NCBI RefSeq assembly: GCF_003984645.1
Contig: NZ_RWKI01000003.1
Span: 186,001-250,000, forward strand
Direction of reading: 5' to 3'
DNA: 64,000 bases
DNA from: Variovorax sp. MHTC-1
GTDB taxonomy: Bacteria > Pseudomonadota > Gammaproteobacteria > Burkholderiales > Burkholderiaceae_C
Part shown: piece after piece, positions 15,736 through 25,805 of the stretch
Layout: every line of letters begins with the position of its first letter
Position numbering within the stretch: position 1 is the stretch's first letter
The notes under the pieces: generated by a model
What the model was told of the DNA's origin: nothing
What the model saw: the letters and a program-made list of their open reading frames with translations, nothing else
Database searches by the model: none
Made by a program: the position numbers and the translations under genes

Positions 15736-17037
15736 TCAGGGCGCCATTTGCCGCGGCAGCCAGGTCACCAAGTCGGGGACGAAGTAGATCATCAGCACCG
15801 CCGCCACCATCAGCGCGAACATCGGCAGGGTCACGCGCGCGATGTAGAGCAGGTCCTTGCCCGTCATGCCCTGCAGCACGAAGAGATTGAAGCCCACCGG
15901 CGGCGTGATCTGCGCCGCCTCGACCACCAGCACGACGAAGATGCCGAACCACAGCGGGTCGATGCCCGCCGCGAGAACCGTCGGCATGACCACGCCCATG
16001 GTCAGCACGACCATCGAAATGCCGTCGAGGAAGCAGCCGAGCACGATGTAGAACGCGGCCAGCATCACCACGAGCTGGAACTTCGACAGGCCCAGCGAGC
16101 CGATCCATTCGGCGAGGTGGCGCGGCAGGCCGATGTAGCCCATGGCGAGGGTGAGGAAGGCTGCGCCGGCAAGGATCAGCGCCATCATGCAGTACAGGCG
16201 GGTGGCGCCCAGCAGCGAATCCTTGAAGGTCTGCCAGCTGAGCGAGCCCTGCGCCGCCGAGATCACCAGCGCGCCGATCACGCCGACGGCGGCAGCCTCG
16301 GTGGCGGTGGCAATGCCCGCGTAGATCGAACCCAGTACGGCGAGGATCAGCACCGCGACCGGGATCAGGCTCAGCGATGCGCGCAGCTTGTGCGCGAGGC
16401 TCATCGGCGGATCGGGCGGCGGCACGCGCTGCGGATTCAGCAGTGCCCACACCGCGATGTAGCCCGAGAACAGCACGGCCAGCAGGAGGCCGGGCACCAC
16501 GCCTGCGATGAAGAGCTTCGCAATCGACACGTCGGCGCTCACGCCGTAGACGATCATGATGATCGAGGGTGGGATCAGCAGGCCCAGCGTGCCGGCGCCG
16601 GCCAGCGTGCCGATCACCATGTCGTCCGGGTAGCCGCGCCGCTTGAGTTCGGGCAGCGTCATCTTGCCGATGGTCGCGCAGGTGGCGGCGCTCGATCCGG
16701 AGACGGCGGCGAAGACGGCGCAGCCCGCCACGTTGCTGTGCAGCAGCCGGCCCGGCAGCCGCTGCATCCAGGGCGCCAGGCCCTTGAACATGTCCTGCGA
16801 CAGGCGGGTGCGGAAGAGCACCTCGCCCATCCAGAGGAACAGCGGCAGCGCGGTGAGCGTCCAGCCGGAGGCCGAGCCCCAGATGGTCACCGCCATCGCA
16901 TCGCCCGCGGGACGGGAAGAGAACAGCTGCATGCCGATCCACGCGACGCCCGAGAGCGTGAGGCCGATCCAGACGCCGCTGCCGAGGATGAGGAACAGGC
17001 TCGCGATCAGCAGCCCGGCGACGGCGATGTCATTCAT
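15736..17037 (-). CDS. dctM: TRAP transporter large permease, DctM
   Basis: The 433-residue, about 12-helix DctM subunit forms the transport channel of a TRAP system. Typical motifs are [48 protein letters not shown] and [17 protein letters not shown], plus [14 protein letters not shown] near the end. It couples Na+ entry to solute uptake with the DctQ and DctP proteins encoded upstream. The start overlaps the end of dctQ by 8 bases. Confidence 0.92.
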   Translation of the reverse strand: MNDIAVAGLLIASLFLILGSGVWIGLTLSGVAWIGMQLFSSRPAGDAMAVTIWGSASGWTLTALPLFLWMGEVLFRTRLSQDMFKGLAPWMQRLPGRLLHSNVAGCAVFAAVSGSSAATCATIGKMTLPELKRRGYPDDMVIGTLAGAGTLGLLIPPSIIMIVYGVSADVSIAKLFIAGVVPGLLLAVLFSGYIAVWALLNPQRVPPPDPPMSLAHKLRASLSLIPVAVLILAVLGSIYAGIATATEAAAVGVIGALVISAAQGSLSWQTFKDSLLGATRLYCMMALILAGAAFLTLAMGYIGLPRHLAEWIGSLGLSKFQLVVMLAAFYIVLGCFLDGISMVVLTMGVVMPTVLAAGIDPLWFGIFVVLVVEAAQITPPVGFNLFVLQGMTGKDLLYIARVTLPMFALMVAAVLMIYFVPDLVTWLPRQMAP

Positions 17038-17545
17038 GGCGAAGGGCCTCGGTCTCTGTTTTCATCGGCCTGCCGCGCCATTCGATCAAAAACTCGTCCG
17101 CGGCGGCGATCGCAAAAATCAGCGCGCCGGCGGCCATGCTCAGCTGCGGTAGCCAAAGCGGCGTGGCGTCGTTGCCGGTCGAGATGTCGTTGTAGGCGTG
17201 CGATTGCCACGCGAGCCGCACGCTGTAGAAGGCAAAGAGCGCGGCCAGCAGGGCAGCCGCTCCCGTCGCCCAGCGCTCCAGCCAGCGGCGCGGTCCGTGG
17301 TGCAGCCTGCCGAGCAGGAGCGTGACACGGATGTGCTCGCCGCGCTTGAGGGTGTGGGCCAGCGCCAGGAACCCGGCGCCTGCCATCAGGTAGCCGGCGT
17401 AGGCGTCGAGCCCCGGGAGGTTGAAGTGCAACTGCCGGCTGACGATGGACAGCAGCACAGCCACCAGCAGACCGACCATGAAAAGCGCCGCCAGGGCGGC
17501 GGCGCTGTTGTAGAGGAAGTCGAGCGTCTTGCGCATCCGGGCCAC
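17030..17545 (-). CDS. dctQ: TRAP transporter small permease, DctQ
   Basis: The 171-residue protein has four membrane helices and the DctQ-type segment SRQLHFNLPGLDAYAGYLMAGAGFLALAHTLKRGEHIRV. The GTG start at 17545 lies just after the dctP stop; an ATG three codons later (17536, MRKTLDF) is an alternative, and neither has a clear ribosome site. It links the large permease to the substrate-binding protein. Confidence 0.85.
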   Translation of the reverse strand: MARMRKTLDFLYNSAAALAALFMVGLLVAVLLSIVSRQLHFNLPGLDAYAGYLMAGAGFLALAHTLKRGEHIRVTLLLGRLHHGPRRWLERWATGAAALLAALFAFYSVRLAWQSHAYNDISTGNDATPLWLPQLSMAAGALIFAIAAADEFLIEWRGRPMKTETEALRHE

Positions 17546-17551
17546 GCGCGC

Positions 17552-18520
17552 CTACATCTTCTTGTAGGCGTCGACCACAGCCTGGCCTTCGGGGCCGGCC
17601 TTGTCCAACCATTCCTTGATCATGGTGTCGCCGATCTTCTTCATGTCGGCCTTGAGCTGGGCCGAAGGCGGGTGAATCGTCATGCCGTTCTTCTTGAGCA
17701 GTTCCAAGTACTCGACGTTCTTCTTCTTCGACACTTCCCACCCGCGCTTCTCGGCCTCGGCGCCGGCCTTCAGTAGTCCATCCTGCGTGGCCTTGTCGAG
17801 CGCGTCGAAGGCCTTCTTGTTCACCAGGACCGCGTTCTTGGGCAGCCAGGCCTGGGTGTCGTAGAAGTTCTTGATGTACTCGTAGGTCTTGGTGTCGTAG
17901 CCGGTCGAGCCGGAGGACATGTAGGACTCGATGACGCCGGTGGCCATCGCCTGTGACAGCTCGGCCTGCTGCACGGTCACGGGCTGGGCGCCGACCAGCT
18001 CGCCGATGCGTGCAGTCGCAGGGCTGTAGGCACGCCACTTCACGCCCTTGAGGTCGGCCGCGGAGGCGATCTCCTTCTTGACGAAAATGCCCTGCGGCGG
18101 CCAGGCCACCGCGTAGAGCAGCGTCATCCCCTGCTCGGCCAGCTTCTTCTCAAGCGCCGGTTTCTGCGCCTGATATAGCTTCCAGGCGGAGTCGTAGCTG
18201 TCGGCCAGGAAGGGGATGCCGTCGGCGCCGAACAGCTGCCACTCGTTCTGGTAATTGACCAGCAGGATCTCGCCCATCTGCGCCTGTCCACTCTGGACGG
18301 CACGCTTGATCTCCGGTGCCTTGAAGAGAGCGGCATTCGCATGAACGGTGATCTTGAGCTTGCCGCCGGTCGCTTTGTCGACGTCGCTCGCGAACTGGGT
18401 GATGTTCTCGGTGTGGAAATTGGTGGCCGGGTAGGCAGTGGGCAGGTCCCACTTGGTTTGTGCGAACGCTGCTGCGCCGAGGGTCAGGCCAGCGAGGGCG
18501 ATGCCGAACTTGTGATTCAT
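17552..18520 (-). CDS. dctP: TRAP transporter periplasmic substrate-binding protein, DctP
   Basis: The 322-residue protein has a signal peptide ending AAAFA before QTKWDLPTAYPATNFHTENI. The DctP family arginine that contacts the carboxylate of the ligand lies in KGVKWRAYSPATARIGELVG, and VESY-like VIESYMSSGSTGYDTKTYEY follows. The ligand is probably an organic or keto acid, but its identity cannot be read. The ATG at 18520 is preceded by GGAGAG. It is the first gene of the TRAP operon. Confidence 0.9.
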   Translation of the reverse strand: MNHKFGIALAGLTLGAAAFAQTKWDLPTAYPATNFHTENITQFASDVDKATGGKLKITVHANAALFKAPEIKRAVQSGQAQMGEILLVNYQNEWQLFGADGIPFLADSYDSAWKLYQAQKPALEKKLAEQGMTLLYAVAWPPQGIFVKKEIASAADLKGVKWRAYSPATARIGELVGAQPVTVQQAELSQAMATGVIESYMSSGSTGYDTKTYEYIKNFYDTQAWLPKNAVLVNKKAFDALDKATQDGLLKAGAEAEKRGWEVSKKKNVEYLELLKKNGMTIHPPSAQLKADMKKIGDTMIKEWLDKAGPEGQAVVDAYKKM

Positions 18521-18637
18521 GGGCTCTCCAGAACGTACGAAAGTGAAAAAGGCGACGAGGAGCATACGTGCAAATATCGGGCCATCGCGTGGGGCTTTTC
18601 CCTGCCGTCGGGCGGAGTGGATGCCACGGCGCGAATG

Positions 18638-18664
18638 AAAAAAGCCGCCCGGAGGCGGCTTCGA
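18638..18664 (-). terminator. Rho-independent terminator after the ComEA-like gene
   Basis: Read on the minus strand, AGCCGCC (18660-18654) pairs with GGCGGCT (18649-18643) across a 4-base loop, followed by a run of T. It lies 30 bases past the stop of the ComEA-like gene and separates it from the TRAP operon. Confidence 0.8.
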
Positions 18665-18693
18665 TCGGCGCCGCGAACCGCGGCGCGAATGGG

Positions 18694-19044
18694 TCAAGGC
18701 TTGGCGTCGGTCTTCTTGGCGGCGCCCTCGGCCTTCTTGGTTTCGGCCTTGGCGCCCTTGGCCGCAGGTGCCGCGGCGCCTGCGAAGCTCTGGCCGTTGA
18801 CGGTGAGTCCTTCGGCGGACAGCTTGGTGGCTGCCTTCTCCTTCACGCCCTTGACCCGGCTCATGAGGTCCGGCCAGTCCTTGAAGGCGCCTTGCTTGCG
18901 CGCTTCGATGATGCGCTTGGAGAGCGCGGGGCCTACGCCCCTGAGCGCATCGAGCTCTGCGTCCGTCGCCTTGTTGACATCGACTGCTGCCCACGAAACG
19001 GTCGCAACGAGCATGGCCATGATGGCCAAGATTTTCTTCAGCAT
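18694..19044 (-). CDS. ComEA-like helix-hairpin-helix protein
   Basis: The 116-residue protein starts with a signal peptide or anchor (MLKKILAIMAMLVATVSWAA) and then a helix-hairpin-helix unit: VDVNKATDAELDALRGVGPALSKRIIEARKQGAFKDWPDL, the ComEA pattern that binds DNA without sequence preference. A low-complexity Ala/Lys tail (KGAKAETKKAEGAAKKTDAKP) follows. In competence systems ComEA pulls DNA into the periplasm; in betaproteobacteria short versions occur outside competence loci. Start at 19044 (AGGGGA upstream); an earlier in-frame ATG at 19086 would precede the signal peptide unnecessarily. Confidence 0.8.
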   Translation of the reverse strand: MLKKILAIMAMLVATVSWAAVDVNKATDAELDALRGVGPALSKRIIEARKQGAFKDWPDLMSRVKGVKEKAATKLSAEGLTVNGQSFAGAAAPAAKGAKAETKKAEGAAKKTDAKP

Positions 19045-19183
19045 CTTGAGATCCCCTGACATTGTTGTGAAGGGATGCCGTGGCACCCCGCCGCACGCGG
19101 TATGCGCGCGGCGCGGGTTTCAACGGCGGGTTCTGCGCCGCGGTTGACGCCTCTGCGACGAAGTCAGAATTGATCAGATTTGC

Positions 19184-20368
19184 TCAGAGTTCTTCGACAC
19201 GCCGCGGCGGATAGCTGTCCCAGGCCTGGCAGCCGGGGCAATGCCAGAAATGCTGATGGGCTTCGAAGCCGCAGGCTGCGCAGCGGTAGCGCAGCAGCGG
19301 CCGCGTGGCCTGGTCGAGCGCGCGCTGTACCTGCGGATGGAACTGCTCGTGCGTCAAGCGCTCGCCCGCCAGCCAGCGTGACGCCGCCACCAGAGAGGGC
19401 AGGTGCGCCAGGTGTGCGATGTAGCCGTCGCGCGGCTCCGGCACCGCCGGCGGATTCAACACCGTGTCGTCGGGCAGGACCGGCGCGCCGCCCAAGGCCA
19501 TGATCGCTTCGAGCACGTCGATCGAGGGCGACTCCGCATAGCGGCGTTGCAACAGGACCAGCGCCTCGCCCGCGCGCTGCGAGGCGGCAGCGGCCTGCTG
19601 CAGCATCGCAGCATAAAGAGGCAGTGCCAGCGGCGCGTTTTCGCTGAGGGCGGTGAGCGTTTCGAAGGCCTTGGCGGAGTCGCCGTTGCGCAGTTGCAGC
19701 GTGGCGGTGTCGATGGCCGGCCGCGGCGCCTGCGGCGCCAGTGCGACTGCCTGCTCGAGCAACTGTGCCGCAGCATTCAGGTCGCCGGCCGCCACCTGTT
19801 CGGCGGACTGCTCGCAGAGGTGGTGGGCCCGGCGCACGCCGTAGCTGGCTTGCTCGGTCTCGTCGAGCTTCTGCGCCACCGCGGCAGCTTGCGCCCATTC
19901 GCGCGAGCGCTCGTAGATGGCGAGCAGGGCCAACCGGGCCTCGTTCTCGTAGCGCGTGCCTTCGAGCTTCTGCAGCGCGGCTTCGGCGCGGTCGAGCAGG
20001 CCGGCGCGCAGGAAGTCCTGCGCCAGCGCATGCTGCGCGCGGTCGCGGTCGGCGCGGCTCAGGTCGCCGCGGCCCAGCAGGTGCTCGTGCACGCGCACGG
20101 CGCGCTGGTATTCGCCGCGGCGGCGGAACAGGTTGCCCAGCGCGAAGTGCAGCTCCTGGGTGTCGGGGTCGTTCTGGACGGCTTCGATGAAAGCGTCGAT
20201 GGCCTGGTCCTGCTGCTCGTTGAGCAGAAAGTTGAGACCGCGGAAGTAGGCCTTGGGCGCCTGCCGGTTCTCGATGCGCAACTGCCTGAGATCGAAACGC
20301 GAGGCCAGCCAGCCGAGGACGAAGGCGAGGGGAAGGCCGAGCAGCAGCCAGCTGAAGTCAAAGTCCAT
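19184..20368 (-). CDS. lapB: LPS assembly protein LapB (YciM), TPR protein
   Basis: The 394-residue protein has an N-terminal membrane anchor (FSWLLLGLPLAFVLGWLASRFD), a series of TPR repeats from about residue 35 to 330 (YFRGLNFLLNEQQDQAIDAF and following), and a C-terminal rubredoxin-like zinc site, CAACGFEAHQHFWHCPGC. In E. coli LapB brings LpxC to the FtsH protease and so sets LPS synthesis. It overlaps lapA by 11 bases, the usual partner arrangement. Confidence 0.9.
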   Translation of the reverse strand: MDFDFSWLLLGLPLAFVLGWLASRFDLRQLRIENRQAPKAYFRGLNFLLNEQQDQAIDAFIEAVQNDPDTQELHFALGNLFRRRGEYQRAVRVHEHLLGRGDLSRADRDRAQHALAQDFLRAGLLDRAEAALQKLEGTRYENEARLALLAIYERSREWAQAAAVAQKLDETEQASYGVRRAHHLCEQSAEQVAAGDLNAAAQLLEQAVALAPQAPRPAIDTATLQLRNGDSAKAFETLTALSENAPLALPLYAAMLQQAAAASQRAGEALVLLQRRYAESPSIDVLEAIMALGGAPVLPDDTVLNPPAVPEPRDGYIAHLAHLPSLVAASRWLAGERLTHEQFHPQVQRALDQATRPLLRYRCAACGFEAHQHFWHCPGCQAWDSYPPRRVEEL

Positions 20369-20669
20369 GTTGGCGTACGGCAGGAAGGTCGGTGGCGGGG
20401 GCTGCCGGGGCAGGGGCTGCCGTGACCGGCGAGGCCGGCGCCGCGGGCAGCTGGGCTGCGGCGCTGCGGTGCTTCCACCAGCCCGGCAGCATGCCGAGCG
20501 CGCCGACCACGAGTCCGCCGGCAAAGGCCGCGAGCACCACCAGCACCAGCGGAGCGCGCCAGTAGGTGCCGAAGAAGAAGTAGACGGTGGCGTCGTGCTG
20601 GTTGTTCAGCGCGAAGGCGAAGAGGGTAAAAAAAATGGCTGCCTTGAGCAGCCACAGGAGGTATTTCAT
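20358..20669 (-). CDS. lapA: LPS assembly protein LapA (DUF1049)
   Basis: The 103-residue protein has two membrane helices (LLWLLKAAIFFTLFAFALN and APLVLVVLAAFAGGLVVGALGML) around the NNQHDATVYFFFGTYW segment typical of LapA, followed by a Pro/Ala-rich cytoplasmic tail. It follows ihfB by about 30 bases and overlaps lapB, matching the rpsA-ihfB-lapA-lapB order known in beta- and gammaproteobacteria. Confidence 0.9.
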   Translation of the reverse strand: MKYLLWLLKAAIFFTLFAFALNNQHDATVYFFFGTYWRAPLVLVVLAAFAGGLVVGALGMLPGWWKHRSAAAQLPAAPASPVTAAPAPAAPATDLPAVRQHGL

Positions 20670-20701
20670 GCACGTCCCCGTTGGCGGGGGAATTCTATGC
20701 T

Positions 20702-21016
20702 TCAGGCTTCGCGTTTCTGTGCGTCGAGCTCGGCCGTGCGGGCGTCGACCGCCTCGCGCAGCGCCTTGCCCGGCTTGAAGTGCGGCACCCGCTTTTCGGG
20801 AATCTGCACGCTTTCGCCCGAACGCGGATTGCGGCCGATGCGCGGCGGACGCCGGTTCACGGTGAAGCTGCCGAAGCCGCGGATCTCGATGCGGTGCCCG
20901 CGCACCAGCGCGTCGCTCATCGCATCAAGAATGGTCTTGACGGCGTATTCGGCGTCGCGGTGCGTCAGTTGAGCGAAGCGCGCCGCCAATTCCTCAACTA
21001 GATCTGAACGAGTCAT
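20702..21016 (-). CDS. ihfB: Integration host factor subunit beta
   Basis: The 104-residue DNA-bending protein has the HU/IHF fold: [23 protein letters not shown], then [25 protein letters not shown] with the beta-arm proline region, and the IHF-beta-type end [15 protein letters not shown]. It pairs with IhfA (not in the window) to bend DNA at promoters and recombination sites. The ATG at 21016 is downstream of a strong hairpin at the end of rpsA. Confidence 0.93.
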   Translation of the reverse strand: MTRSDLVEELAARFAQLTHRDAEYAVKTILDAMSDALVRGHRIEIRGFGSFTVNRRPPRIGRNPRSGESVQIPEKRVPHFKPGKALREAVDARTAELDAQKREA

Positions 21017-21027
21017 AACAGGCGATA

Positions 21028-21054
21028 ACACGGTGAGGCAAAGCCTCACCGTGT
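21028..21054 (-). terminator. Strong hairpin between rpsA and ihfB
   Basis: A perfect 12-bp inverted repeat (ACACGGTGAGGC at 21028-21039, GCCTCACCGTGT at 21043-21054) with a 3-base loop lies in the 49-base gap. In the direction of these genes (minus strand) no T-run follows, so it may act as an attenuator or RNA-processing and stability element that lowers ihfB relative to rpsA. The T-rich flank is on the other side and would fit a plus-strand terminator. Confidence 0.55.
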
Positions 21055-21065
21055 ACTTGCTGTTT

Positions 21066-22751
21066 TTATTTTTCGTTGTTGTCCAGTTTCGCGCGCAGCA
21101 GTGCGCCCAGGCTGGTCGTGCCCGCGTTCTCGCGTGCCGACTGCTGGCTCAGGTTGGCCATGGCGCCTTGCTCGTCGACCATGTCCTTCTGCTTGATCGA
21201 CAGCTGGATGTTGCGGGTCTTGCGATCCACGTTGACCACCACGGCCGTGACTTCGTCGCCTTCCTTGAGCACGTTGCGTGCATCTTCCACGCGGTCGCGG
21301 GAGATTTCGCTGGCGCGCAGGTAGCCGATGATGTCGTCACCGAGGTCGATCTCGGCGCCGCGGGCGTCCACGGTCTTAACCTTGCCGGTCACGATCTGGC
21401 CCTTGTCGTTCACCGTGGTGAAGGTGGTGAACGGGTCGCTGTCGAGCTGCTTGATGCCGAGGCTGATGCGCTCGCGGTCGACGTCCACTGCGAGCACGAT
21501 CGCTTCGACTTCCTGGCCCTTCTTGTAGTTGCGCACGGCGGTTTCGCCGGGCTCGTTCCACGAGAGGTCGGAAAGGTGAACCAGGCCGTCGATGCCGGCA
21601 GCCAGGCCGACGAACACGCCGAAGTCGGTGATCGACTTGATCGGGCCCTTGACGCGGTCGCCGCGCTTGGTGTTCTGCGCGAATTCCTGCCACGGGTTGG
21701 CCTTGCACTGCTTCATGCCCAGGCTGATGCGGCGCTTGTCTTCGTCGATCTCGAGGACCATGACTTCGACTTCGTCGCCCAGCGAAACGATCTTGTTCGG
21801 GGCGATGTTCTTGTTGGTCCAGTCCATTTCGGACACGTGCACCAGGCCTTCGATGCCGGGCTCGAGCTCGACGAAGGCGCCGTAGTCGGCAATGTTCGTG
21901 ACCTTGCCGAACAGGCGCGTGCCTTGCGGATAGCGGCGCGAGACGCCCATCCACGGGTCGTCGCCCATCTGCTTCAGACCCAGCGAGACACGGTTCTTCT
22001 CGGTGTCGAACTTGAGGATCTTGGCGGTGATTTCCTGACCGGCCTGCACCACTTCGCTCGGGTGGCGGACGCGGCGCCATGCCATGTCGGTGATGTGCAG
22101 CAGGCCGTCGATGCCGCCGAGGTCGACGAACGCGCCGTATTCGGTGATGTTCTTGACGACGCCGCGCACGACTGCGCCTTCCTTCAGGGTCTCCATCAGC
22201 TTGGCGCGTTCTTCGCCCATGCTGGCTTCGACCACGGCGCGGCGCGAGAGCACCACGTTGTTGCGCTTGCGATCGAGCTTGATGACCTTGAACTCGAGGG
22301 TCTTGTTCTCGTAGGGAGTCAGGTCCTTGATCGGACGCGTGTCGATCAGCGAGCCCGGCAGGAACGCGCGGATGCCGTTGACCAGAACGGTGAGACCGCC
22401 CTTGACCTTGCCGCTGGTGGTGCCGGTGACGAAGTCGCCGGATTCGAGTGCCTTCTCGAGGGCGAGCCACGAAGCCAGACGCTTGGCGGTGTCGCGCGAG
22501 AGGATGGTGTCGCCGTAGCCGTTTTCAACGCTGCCGATGGCAACGGAAACGAAATCGCCGGCCTGGACTTCGAGTTCGCCCTTGTCGTTCTTGAACTCCT
22601 CGATCGGCACGTAGGCTTCGGACTTGAGGCCTGCGTTGACCACGACGTGGTTGTGTTCGACACGCACGACTTCGGCGGTGATGACCTCGCCGGTGCGCAT
22701 TTCGGAACGCTTCAGGGATTCTTCGAACAGGTCGGCAAAAGATTCAGACAT
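21066..22751 (-). CDS. rpsA: 30S ribosomal protein S1
   Basis: The 561-residue protein has six S1/OB-fold repeats. Signature repeats include [43 protein letters not shown] and [22 protein letters not shown]1 binds mRNA on the small subunit and is needed to initiate on most leaders. The N-terminus [23 protein letters not shown] is standard for the family. It follows aroA-cmk, with a 167-base gap that may hold its own promoter. Confidence 0.96.
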   Translation of the reverse strand: MSESFADLFEESLKRSEMRTGEVITAEVVRVEHNHVVVNAGLKSEAYVPIEEFKNDKGELEVQAGDFVSVAIGSVENGYGDTILSRDTAKRLASWLALEKALESGDFVTGTTSGKVKGGLTVLVNGIRAFLPGSLIDTRPIKDLTPYENKTLEFKVIKLDRKRNNVVLSRRAVVEASMGEERAKLMETLKEGAVVRGVVKNITEYGAFVDLGGIDGLLHITDMAWRRVRHPSEVVQAGQEITAKILKFDTEKNRVSLGLKQMGDDPWMGVSRRYPQGTRLFGKVTNIADYGAFVELEPGIEGLVHVSEMDWTNKNIAPNKIVSLGDEVEVMVLEIDEDKRRISLGMKQCKANPWQEFAQNTKRGDRVKGPIKSITDFGVFVGLAAGIDGLVHLSDLSWNEPGETAVRNYKKGQEVEAIVLAVDVDRERISLGIKQLDSDPFTTFTTVNDKGQIVTGKVKTVDARGAEIDLGDDIIGYLRASEISRDRVEDARNVLKEGDEVTAVVVNVDRKTRNIQLSIKQKDMVDEQGAMANLSQQSARENAGTTSLGALLRAKLDNNEK

Positions 22752-22918
22752 TGAGTTTTCCTTCCGTCACGCGGGGTTCGCAGTCGCAAATGCAATATCG
22801 CGGCGACTGGCAGGGTCTGGAGACGGCGGTTGTTGGGCTTGGGGCCCGGTTGAAGTTGAACAACCAGCAAGCCGGTGCGCTGTCGCGCGGCGGGGACCTG
22901 CTGGACCGAAACGCCTTT

Positions 22919-24916
22919 TCAAGACGACTTGAAAGGCTGTACTTCCCGCCACCAGTCCAGCACCAGGTCGACCGATTGCTCGATCGAAAGAAGGGAGTTG
23001 TCCAGGAGGCGGGCATCAGGCGCCGGCTTCAGTGGCGCGACGCTGCGGGACGAATCCCGGAGGTCACGCGCTTCCAGGTCGGCGCGAAGACTGTCAATTG
23101 TAGTCGAAATACCCTTTGAAATCAATTGCTTATGACGCCGCTCGGCACGCTGGGCGGCGTTCGCGGTCAGGTAGACCTTCAGCGGCGCATCGGGGAAAAC
23201 GACGGTTCCCATGTCGCGGCCGTCGGCCACCAGGCCGGGCAGGCGCCTGAAGCTCTTCTGCAGCGTCATGAGCGCATCGCGCACGGCCGGCAGCGCCGAC
23301 ACGCGGGAGGCGTCCATGCCGGCGGCTTCGGTGCGGATGGCGTCGCTCACGTCTTCGCCGGCGAGCAGGATCTTGCCCTCGCTGAAGCGAAGGGGCAGGG
23401 TGCGGGCGAGCGTGGCGATCTGCCTCTCGTGCGCGGCGTCGGCGCTGAACCCTGCGCGGCGCATCGCCATGCCGGTCACGCGGTAGAGTGAGCCCGAATC
23501 GAGATAGTGGTAGCCGAGCCGGTGCGCCAGTTCGAGCGCCAGCGTGCCCTTGCCGGAGGCAGTCGGCCCGTCGACGCAGATCACCGGCACCTCGGCCGCT
23601 TCGACCACCGAAAACAGAGTTTCGAAATAGTCGGGGAAGGTCTTGGCGACGCAATGCGGCTCGAGGATGCGCACTTGCAAGCGGGCCGGATTGAAGGCCG
23701 CGAGCGAGAAGCACATCGCCACGCGATGGTCGTCGTAAGTACGGATGCTGGCCGCGCGCCAGCCGGCCGCGGCCAGCGGATGCACGCGGATGAAGTCGGG
23801 CCCGTCCTCGACCGTGGCGCCCAGCTTGCGCAGCTCGTTGGCCATGGCGTCGATGCGGTCGGTTTCCTTCACGCGCCAGCTCGCGATATTGCGCAGCGTG
23901 CAGGGGCCGTCGGCGTAGAGGGCCATCACCGCGAGCGTCATCGCCGCGTCGGGAATGTGGTTGGCGTCGAGATCGACCGCCTTGAGGGGCCAGGCACCGC
24001 GCGAGACTTCGAGCCAGTTGGGCCCGCTGTCGACGCGCGCACCCATCTGCCGGGCGGCTTCGGCGAAGCGGATGTCGCCCTGGATGGAGCCGGCGCCGAC
24101 GCCTTCGATGCGGATGCCGGCGCCGCTTGCGATGGCACCGAGTGCGATGAAATAGCTGGCCGACGACGCGTCGGCCTCGACGTGAATATCGCCCGGGGAA
24201 CGGTAGCGACTGCCCGCGGGAATCGTGAAGCGCCGCCAACCTTCCCGCCGGACCTCGATGCCGAAGCGTGCCAGCAGGTTGAGCGTGATCTCGATGTAGG
24301 GCTTGGAAATCAGTTCGCCGACCACTTCGATGGCGATGTCGCGCCGTTCAGCGGCCAGCGGCAGGGCGAGCAAGAGTGCGGTCAGGAACTGGCTGGAGAC
24401 GTCGCCGCGCACGCGGATCGGCGCTTCGAGCTGCAGGGCATCGAGGGACACCGGATGGATATGCAGCGGGGGATAGCCGGGGTTACCTGTGTAGTCGATG
24501 CGGCAGCCGAGCTGCACCAGCGCGTCGACCAGGTCACCGATCGGCCGCTCGTGCATGCGCGGCACGCCGCGCAGCTCGAAGTCGCCGCCGAGCAGGGCGA
24601 GTGCTGCTGTCAGCGGACGCATCGCGGTACCGGCGTTGCCGAGGAACAGCGAGGCACCTGGGGTTTGCAGCTTGCCGTCGATGCCGTCGATGCGCAGTGC
24701 ATTGCCGCTGCGTTCGATGCGGCAGCCGAGCGCGACGAGCGCATCGAGCATCACCCGGGTGTCGTCCGAATCCAGCAGATCGTGCACCGTGGTCGTGCCC
24801 GCGGCGAGCGCCGCCAGCAGCAGTACGCGGTTGGAGATGCTCTTGGAGCCGGGAAGCCTGACGGTACCGCCGGCGGCGGCCAGCGGCGGGATGTCGAGGA
24901 AAGGGGTTGTGAACAT
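22919..24916 (-). CDS. aroA-cmk: Fused 3-phosphoshikimate 1-carboxyvinyltransferase / cytidylate kinase
   Basis: A single 665-residue protein joins two enzymes. Residues 1 to about 440 are EPSP synthase of the shikimate pathway: [39 protein letters not shown] and the R-x-KETDR segment [13 protein letters not shown]. From about residue 443 cytidylate kinase begins with the P-loop [17 protein letters not shown], then [11 protein letters not shown] and [22 protein letters not shown]. Such fusions are known in Comamonadaceae. It starts two bases after the tyrA stop, so translation is likely coupled. Confidence 0.95.
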   Translation of the reverse strand: MFTTPFLDIPPLAAAGGTVRLPGSKSISNRVLLLAALAAGTTTVHDLLDSDDTRVMLDALVALGCRIERSGNALRIDGIDGKLQTPGASLFLGNAGTAMRPLTAALALLGGDFELRGVPRMHERPIGDLVDALVQLGCRIDYTGNPGYPPLHIHPVSLDALQLEAPIRVRGDVSSQFLTALLLALPLAAERRDIAIEVVGELISKPYIEITLNLLARFGIEVRREGWRRFTIPAGSRYRSPGDIHVEADASSASYFIALGAIASGAGIRIEGVGAGSIQGDIRFAEAARQMGARVDSGPNWLEVSRGAWPLKAVDLDANHIPDAAMTLAVMALYADGPCTLRNIASWRVKETDRIDAMANELRKLGATVEDGPDFIRVHPLAAAGWRAASIRTYDDHRVAMCFSLAAFNPARLQVRILEPHCVAKTFPDYFETLFSVVEAAEVPVICVDGPTASGKGTLALELAHRLGYHYLDSGSLYRVTGMAMRRAGFSADAAHERQIATLARTLPLRFSEGKILLAGEDVSDAIRTEAAGMDASRVSALPAVRDALMTLQKSFRRLPGLVADGRDMGTVVFPDAPLKVYLTANAAQRAERRHKQLISKGISTTIDSLRADLEARDLRDSSRSVAPLKPAPDARLLDNSLLSIEQSVDLVLDWWREVQPFKSS

Positions 24917-24918
24917 GA

Positions 24919-25797
24919 TCAGTCGGGCGAAGCGGCCGCGCCCGGCTGCCATTGGCCGCGAACGCGGCTGGCTGCTGCGATCGCGTCTTCCAGGCCCTGC
25001 GCATCGCCCGCGCTCATCAAGGCCTCGAATTGCGACAGTGCCGCGCGAAAGGCCTGCGACTGCTGCAATACCTGATCGCGATTGGCCAGCAGGACGTCGC
25101 GCCACATGGCCGGATCGCCGGCCGCGATGCGTGTGAAGTCGCGAAAGCCCGGACCGGCCAATTCTAGAAAACGTTGGCCGTCCGGCTGGGCGGTGATCGC
25201 ATTGGTGAACGCGAATGCGAGCAGGTGCGGCAGGTGGCTGACTGCAGCGAAGGCGCTGTCGTGCGCCTCGGCCGTCATCGTCACGACCTTGGCGCCCACC
25301 CCGGTCCAGACCTGGGTCGCGCGCTGCACGTTGGAGCGCCGCGTGGCCTTGATCGGCGTGAGCACGACCTGGCGCCCGGTGTACAGGTTGGCGTCGGCGT
25401 GCTCGACGCCGGCGACTTCCTTGCCGGTGATCGGGTGCGCGGGGACGAAGGCGCCGAGCTGGTCCTGCAGGCCGCGCCGCGCGGCCTCGATCACGTCGCT
25501 CTTGGTCGAGCCCACGTCCATCACCAGCATCTGGTCGGTGATGCCGTGGCGAATCGCCTTGAAGGTGGCTTCCGATGCTCCGACCGGCACAGCGATCAGC
25601 ACCAGGTCGGCACCCGACACCGCGAGCAGGGCGGACGGCGCAGCCACGTCGATCACGCCCATCTGGCGCGCGCGTTCCGTGGTCGATGGCGACTTGCTGT
25701 AGCCGACTACGCGCTTGACCAGCCGCGCGCGCTTGAGGGCCAGCGCGAAGGAGCCGCCCATCAGGCCGCAGCCGATCAAGCCGAGCTGTTCAAACAT
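24919..25797 (-). CDS. tyrA: Prephenate dehydrogenase
   Basis: The 292-residue NAD-dependent enzyme converts prephenate to 4-hydroxyphenylpyruvate for tyrosine. The dinucleotide fold is [30 protein letters not shown] follows near residue 100, the prephenate-binding His is in [11 protein letters not shown], and [11 protein letters not shown] is in the helical domain. No chorismate mutase domain is fused. It lies between pheA and aroA-cmk in the aromatic amino acid operon. Confidence 0.93.
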   Translation of the reverse strand: MFEQLGLIGCGLMGGSFALALKRARLVKRVVGYSKSPSTTERARQMGVIDVAAPSALLAVSGADLVLIAVPVGASEATFKAIRHGITDQMLVMDVGSTKSDVIEAARRGLQDQLGAFVPAHPITGKEVAGVEHADANLYTGRQVVLTPIKATRRSNVQRATQVWTGVGAKVVTMTAEAHDSAFAAVSHLPHLLAFAFTNAITAQPDGQRFLELAGPGFRDFTRIAAGDPAMWRDVLLANRDQVLQQSQAFRAALSQFEALMSAGDAQGLEDAIAAASRVRGQWQPGAAASPD

Positions 25798-25805
25798 GGG
25801 CGGCC

